From contig JAGVKB010000154.1 in the NCBI GenBank assembly GCA_020050835.1, positions 167,831-231,830 on the forward strand: 64,000 bases of DNA, read 5' to 3'. The DNA is from Candidatus Obscuribacterales bacterium (GTDB taxonomy: Bacteria; Cyanobacteriota; Vampirovibrionia; Obscuribacterales; Obscuribacteraceae). The number at the start of each line of letters is the position of its first letter. Within the stretch, counting starts at the first letter, position 1. Shown here piece by piece: positions 42,392 to 50,149 of this stretch. Below the pieces are notes generated by a model, which saw only the letters and a list, made by a program, of their open reading frames with translations, ran no database searches and was not told the origin of the DNA. The translations under genes and the position numbers were made by a program.

Positions 42392-43317
42392 GAGGCGCCT
42401 TTATTCGCACATTGACGAGGCTGGCCAAGAACGATCAGCGCATCTTCCTATTGACCGGCGATCTGGGCTATATGGCGCTCGAGCCGTTTGCAGAGGAGTT
42501 TCCCGAGCGATTCATCAACGTCGGTGTAGCAGAGCAAAACATGGTAGGGGCGGCCACCGGACTAGCCGAAGCCGGCTTGATTCCGTTTTGTTATTCAATT
42601 GTGACCTTTGCCTCCTTGCGTCCCTATGAATTTATCCGCAATGGTCCGATTCTCCATCAGTTTCCAGTTCGTATCATCGGCGTCGGTGGCGGAGTAGAGT
42701 ACGGTCATAACGGCGCAACACACTACGGTCTCGAAGACGTTGCAGTGATGCGCGCCCAGCCCGGCATTACACTTGTTGCACCGGCCGACCATACGCAAAC
42801 GGTGACTGCACTAGAGAAGACTTACGATTTACCCGGCCCGATCTACTACCGCTTAGGCAAAGACGACCGGATAACAGTGCCCGGTCTGGACGGATTATTC
42901 GAGCTTGGGCGCTGCCAGACCATTCGCGAAGGCAAAGACTTGTTGATCCTCGCCATGGGAAGCATAGCCTACGAAGCTGCCACCGCCATTGATGCTCTGA
43001 AAAAAGACGGCATTAATTGCAGTTTGGCGATTGTAGCCAGCTTGAATCCCGCGCCGACCGCCGATCTGGTCGACCTTTTAAGCCGGTTTCGAAGAGTGAT
43101 GACCGTCGAGGCACACTACGAAAATGGCGGTCTCGGCTCACTCGTCTCGGAAACGGTGGCGGAATTCGACCTGCGCTGCAAGCTGACCCGCTGTGCCATC
43201 AAAAGTACACCGGATGGTTTAACCGGCAGCCAGCAATACCTTTATGAGAAGCATGGACTGAGCGCACAGCGTCTGGCCGCGCAAGCGAGAGATCTGCTCT
43301 GCGAGGTGCTCGTGTGA
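42388..43317 (+). CDS. Transketolase-like, C-terminal (Pyr and C-terminal domain) subunit
   Basis: Partner of the preceding gene, 309 residues. Pyrimidine-binding domain with 'IFLLTGDLGYMALEPFAEE', 'FINVGVAEQNMVGAATGLA' (the Glu in V-A-E-Q is the conserved activator of TPP), 'GVGGGVEYGHNGATHYGLED', then the C-terminal domain from about residue 190 ('LLILAMGSIAYEAATAIDAL'). Overlaps the N-subunit gene by 4 bp (ATGA) and the GT2 gene after it by 4 bp (GTGA). Translational coupling of the three suggests equal amounts and a common pathway. Confidence 0.9.
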   Translation: MRGAFIRTLTRLAKNDQRIFLLTGDLGYMALEPFAEEFPERFINVGVAEQNMVGAATGLAEAGLIPFCYSIVTFASLRPYEFIRNGPILHQFPVRIIGVGGGVEYGHNGATHYGLEDVAVMRAQPGITLVAPADHTQTVTALEKTYDLPGPIYYRLGKDDRITVPGLDGLFELGRCQTIREGKDLLILAMGSIAYEAATAIDALKKDGINCSLAIVASLNPAPTADLVDLLSRFRRVMTVEAHYENGGLGSLVSETVAEFDLRCKLTRCAIKSTPDGLTGSQQYLYEKHGLSAQRLAAQARDLLCEVLV

Positions 43318-44015
43318 CAGTCGCATCGATCTCGGTAATCCTTCCGGTCTACAACCAGGAGGATCACATCGAGCACATAGTGAGAGACTATCGATCGGCG
43401 CTAGCTAAAGTACCGGTGCCGGTAGAGCTCGTGCTCGTTACCAATGCCTGCCGTGACCGCTCGGCACAAGTCTGCAAAAACATGACCAGTCAATTTGAAC
43501 TGGTCAGGCATTTTGATTCAGCCACCGGTGGCTGGGGCCGTGCCGTGAAGCTCGGATTGCGCGAAGCATCCGGCGACATACTTTGCTACACGAATTCGGC
43601 TCGCACCAGTCCAGAGATCTTGACGTTGGTGCTTCTTTACGCAATCGCTTATCCAAAAGTCGTAATCAAAGCCAATCGAAAAATCCGAGAGAGCTTGCGA
43701 CGCCGGCTTGGATCTTTGCTGTACAACCTGGAATGTCGGGCTTTCTTCGACCTGCCGACCTGGGACATAAACGGCACACCGAAAGTCTTCCCGCGCAGCT
43801 TTGCCAAACTGCTTAACCTGGAATGCGATGATGACTTGATTGACGCCGAGTTCAACGCAATCTGCCGGCAAGAGTCCTACCCGATTATCGAGGTGCCGGT
43901 TCTTTCCACTAAGCGTCATGGTGGCAAGTCGACCACCAACCTTCGTTCTGCCGCAAAAATGTACTGGGGAGCCTATGAGCTGTGGCGAAAAATGAAACAA
44001 GAGATCAGCCTTTAG
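43314..44015 (+). CDS. GT2-related protein lacking the D-x-D motif
   Basis: Protein of 233 residues with the fold signature of DPM1-like GT2 enzymes ('ISVILPVYNQEDHIEHIV', 'DINGTPKVFPRSFAKLL', 'EVPVLSTKRHGGKSTT'). The metal-binding D-x-D is replaced by T-N-S in 'DILCYTNSARTSPE', and the first acidic pair (usually V-D-D-G-S) is 'VTNACRDRS'. Either it works without the usual metal site or it has a different reaction, perhaps on the product of the transketolase pair to which it is coupled (GTGA overlap at 43314). The pattern looks internally consistent rather than decayed. GTG start. Confidence 0.75.
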   Translation: MTVASISVILPVYNQEDHIEHIVRDYRSALAKVPVPVELVLVTNACRDRSAQVCKNMTSQFELVRHFDSATGGWGRAVKLGLREASGDILCYTNSARTSPEILTLVLLYAIAYPKVVIKANRKIRESLRRRLGSLLYNLECRAFFDLPTWDINGTPKVFPRSFAKLLNLECDDDLIDAEFNAICRQESYPIIEVPVLSTKRHGGKSTTNLRSAAKMYWGAYELWRKMKQEISL

Positions 44016-45223
44016 CTCTGGCCGGTAAGCGTGTGAGCTCGCCAGAGGAGCTCTGGTCTCATCACAACGCCGAATGGAGAGACGCGGCCCAAGTGGTTAG
44101 CCAGTGGCACGGAGCAGATCTGATCGATCCGCAGCTGCTGGAATTCACCGTCGCCGGCAAATGGTGGCAAACGCTCGACGAGCAGGGAATCACCTTAGTA
44201 GTCAGCCGGGAGTACGAGCACCTGCTTCTATCAATGTCGGTAGGCAGCAGCGGTCCGGCTGTCAATTTTATGCCGATGCCTCATCCGTCCGGTATCGCAG
44301 TCGATCGCCGGACCGACACCGTGTTGGTGGCTAGCACCCGCAATCCAAATCAGATTTACGATCTCGCAGCGGTCAACCGATTGACCGAGAGGCTGGATAT
44401 CGAACCGGAGCATCCCGACGATCAGCCGCTCATTCCGGTGCGTTCACGCTTTTTGCCAGGCTGCCTTTATATGCACGACCTCGCTTTGATCGGTGGGGAA
44501 TTGCACGCCAATGCCGTCGGTCACAACGCTGTCGTCAAAGTGACAGCGCAAGGTAGCTGGCAGCGAGTCTGGTGGCCAAAGTGTATTGAAGGGAAGGGCA
44601 GCCCGGAGTTTGGCCAGAACTACATTCAGCTGAATTCGATCGCCGCCGGCGAGACGCTCGACCGCTCATTCTTTTCGGCCTCCGGCGATGAAATCATGGA
44701 GCTGCGTCCTGGGCACGAGCACTACCCGGTTGACAAGCGCGGCGTAATCTTCTCGGGGGCAAGTCGCGAAGTAATCGCGACCGGTCTGACCCGCCCTCAT
44801 TCGGCTAGATTGCACGAAGATAGAATCTGGGTCGATAACAGCGGTTATGGTGAGCTCGGTTTAATCGAAGCGGGAGAATTCCAACTCGTAACTAAACTTC
44901 CCGGTTGGACGCGCGGACTTTGTTTCCACCAGGGAATCGCCTTCGTGGGCACTTCTCGAGTGATTCCGCGCTTCAGCCAGTACGCCCCCGGACTCGATGT
45001 TAACGCCAGCATATGCGGAGTTCATGCCGTTGATATAAGATCTGGCGAGGTCCTGGGAAGCATCTTCTGGCCGTCCGGCAATCAGATCTTCGCAATTGAA
45101 TGGCTAGAACGCTCGAAAACAAGCGGTTTCGCATTTTCGGCAACAGGACAAAAACGGGATCGTAAGGCGCTTTTTTACGCCTTTGCGATCGGGCAAGATG
45201 GGGATCAGGGAGAAGGAGAATAG
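43982..45223 (+). CDS. TIGR03032/DUF4915-type protein
   Basis: Protein of 413 residues, probably a beta-propeller. Matches what I know of the TIGR03032 family by 'CLYMHDLALIGGELHANAVG', 'NYIQLNSIA', 'TRPHSARLHEDRIWVDNSG', 'YGELGLIEAGEFQ' and 'LPGWTRGLCFHQGIAFVGT'. The biochemical role of the family is unknown; members occur with sulfotransferases and glycan genes. GTG start at 43982 with GGGGAG 10 bases upstream, overlapping the GT2-like gene by 34 bp in another frame. Four bp separate its stop from the sulfotransferase start, which supports joint function in a sulfated-glycan pathway. Confidence 0.8.
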   Translation: MAKNETRDQPLALAGKRVSSPEELWSHHNAEWRDAAQVVSQWHGADLIDPQLLEFTVAGKWWQTLDEQGITLVVSREYEHLLLSMSVGSSGPAVNFMPMPHPSGIAVDRRTDTVLVASTRNPNQIYDLAAVNRLTERLDIEPEHPDDQPLIPVRSRFLPGCLYMHDLALIGGELHANAVGHNAVVKVTAQGSWQRVWWPKCIEGKGSPEFGQNYIQLNSIAAGETLDRSFFSASGDEIMELRPGHEHYPVDKRGVIFSGASREVIATGLTRPHSARLHEDRIWVDNSGYGELGLIEAGEFQLVTKLPGWTRGLCFHQGIAFVGTSRVIPRFSQYAPGLDVNASICGVHAVDIRSGEVLGSIFWPSGNQIFAIEWLERSKTSGFAFSATGQKRDRKALFYAFAIGQDGDQGEGE

Positions 45224-45227
45224 TTAG

Positions 45228-46175
45228 ATGAGCGGAAATTTCCGATTGTTGATGATTGGTGCCATGTATGAAAACGGTGGCAATACCACCCATCGATTCC
45301 TGGACGGGCATCCCCAGATGTTTGTTTATCCATTCGAGTCCCAACCGGGAACTAGATTGGTAATGGACCATCTGTCTTCGATGTTTCCGGTCAAGTATCG
45401 CTGGCCGGCCTTCGAGCTGGCTGCGACTCCCGAGCAAGACTACAAAGCGATCATCGACGAAGAGTGCAAAGTAAGAGCGCGCACTCCCAATGTCAGCAAG
45501 TTTCGTCATATGCCGTTCGATTTCTGCGATGACAATCGGATGAAAGTCTATGCTGAACTGATCAAGCAGAGCGGGCGTTCGCGCGGCAATAACATGGCCG
45601 CCTTTTTCAAGTCTACCTTCGAAGCCTGGAAAGATTACAAGCGCACCAGCGAACAGAGCGTCTATGTCGGCTACAGCCCGATCATCGGTGTGGACGGCGA
45701 GAAGATCCTTTCCGATCTGCCGGAAGCGCACGTTCTGCACGTAGTGCGCAACCCCTGGTCAGCTTATGCCGACACCAAGAAGCGCCCTGTGCCGCTCTCG
45801 CTCGAACATTACATGCTCGGCTGGAACATGAACCAATACTTTGCAGTTCGCCTGCGCGAGAAGTATCCAAACCGCTTTCATATCGTTCGCGCCGAAGATG
45901 TCATGGACAATTCTCACAAGACCTTGTCGGCAATTTGCGAAAAGCTCGGGCTGGAAGCGGCAGACAGCCTCAAGACACCAAGCTGGAACGGCGAGCCGCT
46001 GGCGGAAGTCTACCCGTGGGGAACGATTCGTAAAGCCACGCCTGAAGCTAATCTAGCTACTGCAAATGAGCTTTCGGATGCCGAGAAGGACGAGATTCGC
46101 GCCATGACCTGGCAGTATCTCGACGTATTCGATTATACGAATTTCCTCAATTCGAAAGTGCTCGCTCGTAAGTAG
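45228..46175 (+). CDS. Sulfotransferase family protein
   Basis: Cytosolic PAPS-dependent sulfotransferase-like protein of 315 residues. The 3'-phosphate-binding motif is clear: 'HVLHVVRNPWSAYADTKKR' (Arg174, Ser178). The N-terminal phosphosulfate loop is less typical ('GAMYENGGNTTHRFLDGHP'), with N-T-T where R-S-G-T-T is usual. Late 'FHIVRAEDVMDNSHKTLSAI' and 'EKLGLE' are also family-like. Good ribosome-binding site AAGGAG at 45213-45218. Likely adds sulfate to a glycan or lipid intermediate made by the operon. The next gene begins on the base after its stop. Confidence 0.83.
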   Translation: MSGNFRLLMIGAMYENGGNTTHRFLDGHPQMFVYPFESQPGTRLVMDHLSSMFPVKYRWPAFELAATPEQDYKAIIDEECKVRARTPNVSKFRHMPFDFCDDNRMKVYAELIKQSGRSRGNNMAAFFKSTFEAWKDYKRTSEQSVYVGYSPIIGVDGEKILSDLPEAHVLHVVRNPWSAYADTKKRPVPLSLEHYMLGWNMNQYFAVRLREKYPNRFHIVRAEDVMDNSHKTLSAICEKLGLEAADSLKTPSWNGEPLAEVYPWGTIRKATPEANLATANELSDAEKDEIRAMTWQYLDVFDYTNFLNSKVLARK

Positions 46176-47147
46176 ATGAAGCGAGTCCTCGTTACCGGCG
46201 CCTCCGGGTTTGTGGGAGCAAATCTTGCTCGCAGATTGGTGCGCGACGGGCACGAAGTAAGCATCCTGGTCCGCGACAAAGCGGATTTGTGGCGGCTTAG
46301 CGATCTCCTTGATGCAATCAGAATTTTGCACTGCACGCTCGTCGACCGAGAGGGAGTCGAGCGTGCAGTAGTTGAGATCGGCCCGGAATGGGTGTTCCAT
46401 TTAGCGGTGCATGGAGCGTACTCCTGGCAGACTGATTTGAAGGAGATGATTGATACCAATCTGACCGGCACGGCCAATTTGATCGACGCCTGCCTCAAGG
46501 TTGGATTTGAAGCGTTCGTTAACACCGGATCTTCGTCGGAATATGGTTTCAAATCACACGCTTGCAACGAAGACGACTTGCTAGAACCGAATAGCTACTA
46601 CGCGATCACAAAAGCTTCGGCTACACACTTATGCCGTCTAACTGCACGCAACAAGGGCGTACATATTCCTACACTTCGGCTCTACTCGGTTTATGGACCT
46701 TACGAGGAGCCGAAACGCTTGATTCCGACCCTGATTGTGAAGGGCATCGGCGGTGTACTGCCGGTATTGGTGGACTCCACCATTGCACGAGACTACATTC
46801 ATATTGATGACGTTTTGGAAGCCTATCTACTCGCGGCCGCGAAGAGAACCGCCGAGCCTGGTGCTATCTTCAACGTCGGAACCGGTATTCAATCATCAAT
46901 CGAGCAAATAGTGGCGGTGACTCGCACGGTCTTCAACTTAAAAGCAGAACCGAACTGGGGCAGCATGCCCAATCGAATCTGGGACAGCAGCAATTGGGTC
47001 TCAGATAACAGAAAACTTATCACCGAGCTGGGATGGCAGCCCAAACATAATTTAGACAGCGGTTTTCGCAACACGGTCGACTGGATGTTAAGCAATCCTA
47101 CGATTCATAAGTTTTACGACGAGAGTCTGGCGGCGTCCGTTCGTTGA
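46176..47147 (+). CDS. NAD-dependent sugar-nucleotide epimerase/dehydratase (SDR)
   Basis: Extended SDR of 323 residues: 'VLVTGASGFVGANLARRLV', 'VFHLAVHGAYS', 'FVNTGSSSEYG', Tyr-x3-Lys in 'SYYAITKASATHL', 'LRLYSVYGPYEEPKRLIP' and 'IARDYIHIDDVLEAYLLA'. It likely epimerises or dehydrates a nucleotide sugar. ATG immediately follows the stop of the sulfotransferase gene. It is the last of five coupled genes from 41519. Related to, but clearly different from, the SDR proteins at 37807 and 54442. Confidence 0.87.
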   Translation: MKRVLVTGASGFVGANLARRLVRDGHEVSILVRDKADLWRLSDLLDAIRILHCTLVDREGVERAVVEIGPEWVFHLAVHGAYSWQTDLKEMIDTNLTGTANLIDACLKVGFEAFVNTGSSSEYGFKSHACNEDDLLEPNSYYAITKASATHLCRLTARNKGVHIPTLRLYSVYGPYEEPKRLIPTLIVKGIGGVLPVLVDSTIARDYIHIDDVLEAYLLAAAKRTAEPGAIFNVGTGIQSSIEQIVAVTRTVFNLKAEPNWGSMPNRIWDSSNWVSDNRKLITELGWQPKHNLDSGFRNTVDWMLSNPTIHKFYDESLAASVR

Positions 47148-47389
47148 TCGACGATACCGCGGAGTTGGGAGGAGCCGGCTCTGGCCGCCCCTCCAAGCCC
47201 ACCCGTCAAAGCACCGCCCATGAGAGCACAACCCCGCAGTCGCTGTTATTTGGAGTCGCATTGACTTCAACTTGACCGGCAATAAAAAGACTAGAAACGG
47301 TCGATCTTAGAAAGCTTTCAACCAGTTAACAAGAAGCGGTGAATACAATACTAAGGAATATCCGCGCTCTGGCGCAGAGGTAACCGGGA

Positions 47390-50134
47390 GTGTCGAAGCC
47401 AGCAGTAATTTCCATTTCGCCGGCACCTTCGAAGCGGGCCCAAGCAGAAACACCCAATTCCAAAGACGGATTGGGGATTGTTTGGCTGACGGTGATTTTT
47501 GTGATTGCCGCCGCCCTCAGGCTCTGGTTTAACTTCGCAACCGCTCATCCGAGCATAGCGTTTAGCTGCGATGCCGCTGAATATTTGCGCAATGCGCAGA
47601 CTCTCTCGACGCTCGCCAACATGCCGGAGGGATTCTGGGTCAAAGCCGGCTCATATCTTTTCGGCACCGCTTCGGCTGAGACAGTCTCATCGGTGCGCAG
47701 CGCCTTCAGCAGTTTTGGCGACTTCTTCATCTCCGGTCCCGTGTTTCCGCTCTACCTGCTGTCTTGTTATACCCTGACCGGCACCGCCTGCGATATCAGC
47801 AATTGGACGATACCAGTAGCCGTGCAAGCTCTGCTCTGCAGCTTTACTTGCAACTTGATTGCGCTGATTGGAGCACATTGTTGGAACCGGAGAACCGGAT
47901 TGATCGCCGGGCTGATGGCGGCGTTTTATCCAGCCTTCATTCTCAATAGCGGCAGACTCTATTCGGAATCATTTGCCTGCTTCCTGCTGTGCCTGACGGT
48001 TTGGCTTACAGTGCGTGGCAATACTTTTAGCGGCAATCCGCCGGGCGCCATACTTCTGACCGGAATCGGCGCAATCGCACTGCAACTGACGCGTTCAATC
48101 ATGTTCGTCCTATCGCTGGTCCTCATTCCAATCACGTTCATTCAAAACCGAACGCGAAGACCCTGGCTCTCCCTGGCGATCTTACTTTCCGGCTGCGCCT
48201 GCATCGCCCTGCCCTGGCTGGGACTGCAACAGCTCGCTTTCGGCAAGGGTGGGCTCGTAGTCGACCGCGTAAGCCATTACAATTTTGCCACCGGCAATAA
48301 CGTGGACACGCAAGGCTGGCTATCCTACCCCTATCCTGACTACAGCGGCGTGGATCAGAAGAGCTTTCTGCAACTGGCGAAGGAAAACTTGCAGAAAAGC
48401 CCGAGCCGCTATTTCAAACTCTTGCTTGACAAACCGCTGAGATTGTTCAAGTTTCCCTGGAATGACTTTCGCACCGAGATTGGTCCGCTGCCTGAGTACG
48501 GTCAGGTTTTCATTCACCAGACCGTGGTGCTGCTTGCGTGCGCCGGTCTGCTCGTGAGTTTCGTCGTGCAATCAGGAACGGCCCCTACCTTTACCCAGCT
48601 AATGTCGCGATCGTTCCTGGTCGGATTGCTTTTGTTTCAGTCCGTCTATCTGGCATTTATTACGGTTCCCCGCTACAACCTCACCCTCATGCCGCTGTTG
48701 ATCCTGTTTGCAGCGAGTGCAGCGACTACTGTCGAGCAAACTTTCAAAGGCAGCAGTTACAAAAGAGGTCTCTGGTTGTCGTTGTGCTTGATTGTGCTAT
48801 TCCTGTCTCAGAAACTTGATTTAACCCCGATTGCCGTCCAACTGCTCGGAGCGCAACAGGCTTTTGCCGGTATGTTGGCAGTCTGTGCTCTAAAGACGGT
48901 AGCATTCGCAGCCGCTGTGTGGGCAATCTGGAAGGCTATTGCCGAGCTTTCCGGTCTGCGTCAATTAGCCAGAGCCGGCACCATAGCGCTTGCTATTCTT
49001 CTGTTTCCAGCTATCTGCCTGCCGCTGCGCGCACACGGACGCTGGCAAGAATGGCAATGCCCGTTGACAGTAAAAGGCCAAGTTGCCAATCAGGAGATTA
49101 CTCTGCCGCCCGGCAGCCTAGCCGACCTCAAACAACGGCAATGCTATCTGCTAGTCAATGCTGCTTCAGCTTCCGAGCTAAACAACGGACTGGACGTCCA
49201 GGTAAACGGCGAGCCGGTGGCTTGCACCGTCGTTCCCAATCTTCCTTTTCTGCAGAATTTGAGCAAGATGTCCCAGCAGGGTAAGCACAATCTGTATCTA
49301 GAATGCGAATACATTTTTGAATGTCTTACTTTCGCAGCCGGCATCTCGAATATGGAATTGCGTCAGTGGTTCTTAATCCCGATCCCAGCCTCCATAATCG
49401 CCGCTCAGCCAGCCTCTATCCCGCTCAAAGTCACCTTGACGAAAACCAATCACCAGCCAACCACGCTCTTCGGCGCCTACAACACAGCAGCCGGCTTAAA
49501 GTCTATTCCGTCGCCGATTTTATACTCTTGGGAAAAGGCGTTTTACGGAGTGGAAAACGATCGCGGATTTAGCGACACCAGCTTGGATATGACCTTGCCG
49601 GCAAGCCCAGGACCGCTAAACGAAACGGACCTTTCACCGCTGCCGGGCAGGCAATCCGGAGATTTTTACGTCCGCTTGCTGGCAGCGCCCCGGCCAAGTT
49701 CCGGAGCCGGCGCTTACTTGAATCGACTCTGCCGTTATCCAATTCCATACGGAAAGTCAGTCAAGGTTACGCTGCTACCGCAGTATGAAGACGATGATTG
49801 CTGGCTGGTCCGCTTATCTGGCAAGGCGAGCTGTAATATCGCTGCGATCAGCGCCGGAATGAGAGTCACCTTTCGCTCCCGAACCGCCAAAGACCAGCTC
49901 TACAGTTATGACACCCCCTGGTGCCCGCGAAGAATCACAGCTGACGGCAATGAGGCAAAATTCGATATCGCCTTTCCGCTGGTGCCATCGGCCCTGCCTG
50001 GCAAACTTCAAGAGATGGAGATTGCGTTTCAACCGCTCAAGAACCCAGCCAAATCCGTCGAATTCCACGACGTAGAGCTGGAGGTACTGGCCATGCCATC
50101 ATTGCCGATGAACCCTGGTCATAAGATTTTCTGA
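47390..50134 (+). CDS. Large GT-C fold membrane glycosyltransferase-like protein (type B)
   Basis: Membrane protein of 914 residues and close paralogue of 33089-35905. First loop 'FSCDAAEYLRNAQTLSTL' with D-x-x-E-Y; 'NSGRLYSESFACFL', 'FATGNNVDTQGW' and 'FKFPWNDFRTEIGPL' in the membrane half. C-terminal outer half with 'YSWEKAFYGVENDRG', 'LSPLPGRQSGDFYVRLLAA' and the shared end 'VELEVLAMPSLPMNPGHKIF'. GTG start with AGAGG (47376-47380) 9 bases upstream. The 242 bp before it contain no other gene. Probably uses a polyprenyl-phosphate sugar outside the membrane. Only 15 bp separate it from the next GT-C gene, an operon. Confidence 0.75.
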   Translation: MSKPAVISISPAPSKRAQAETPNSKDGLGIVWLTVIFVIAAALRLWFNFATAHPSIAFSCDAAEYLRNAQTLSTLANMPEGFWVKAGSYLFGTASAETVSSVRSAFSSFGDFFISGPVFPLYLLSCYTLTGTACDISNWTIPVAVQALLCSFTCNLIALIGAHCWNRRTGLIAGLMAAFYPAFILNSGRLYSESFACFLLCLTVWLTVRGNTFSGNPPGAILLTGIGAIALQLTRSIMFVLSLVLIPITFIQNRTRRPWLSLAILLSGCACIALPWLGLQQLAFGKGGLVVDRVSHYNFATGNNVDTQGWLSYPYPDYSGVDQKSFLQLAKENLQKSPSRYFKLLLDKPLRLFKFPWNDFRTEIGPLPEYGQVFIHQTVVLLACAGLLVSFVVQSGTAPTFTQLMSRSFLVGLLLFQSVYLAFITVPRYNLTLMPLLILFAASAATTVEQTFKGSSYKRGLWLSLCLIVLFLSQKLDLTPIAVQLLGAQQAFAGMLAVCALKTVAFAAAVWAIWKAIAELSGLRQLARAGTIALAILLFPAICLPLRAHGRWQEWQCPLTVKGQVANQEITLPPGSLADLKQRQCYLLVNAASASELNNGLDVQVNGEPVACTVVPNLPFLQNLSKMSQQGKHNLYLECEYIFECLTFAAGISNMELRQWFLIPIPASIIAAQPASIPLKVTLTKTNHQPTTLFGAYNTAAGLKSIPSPILYSWEKAFYGVENDRGFSDTSLDMTLPASPGPLNETDLSPLPGRQSGDFYVRLLAAPRPSSGAGAYLNRLCRYPIPYGKSVKVTLLPQYEDDDCWLVRLSGKASCNIAAISAGMRVTFRSRTAKDQLYSYDTPWCPRRITADGNEAKFDIAFPLVPSALPGKLQEMEIAFQPLKNPAKSVEFHDVELEVLAMPSLPMNPGHKIF

Positions 50135-50149
50135 TGAGAAACATTTGCA

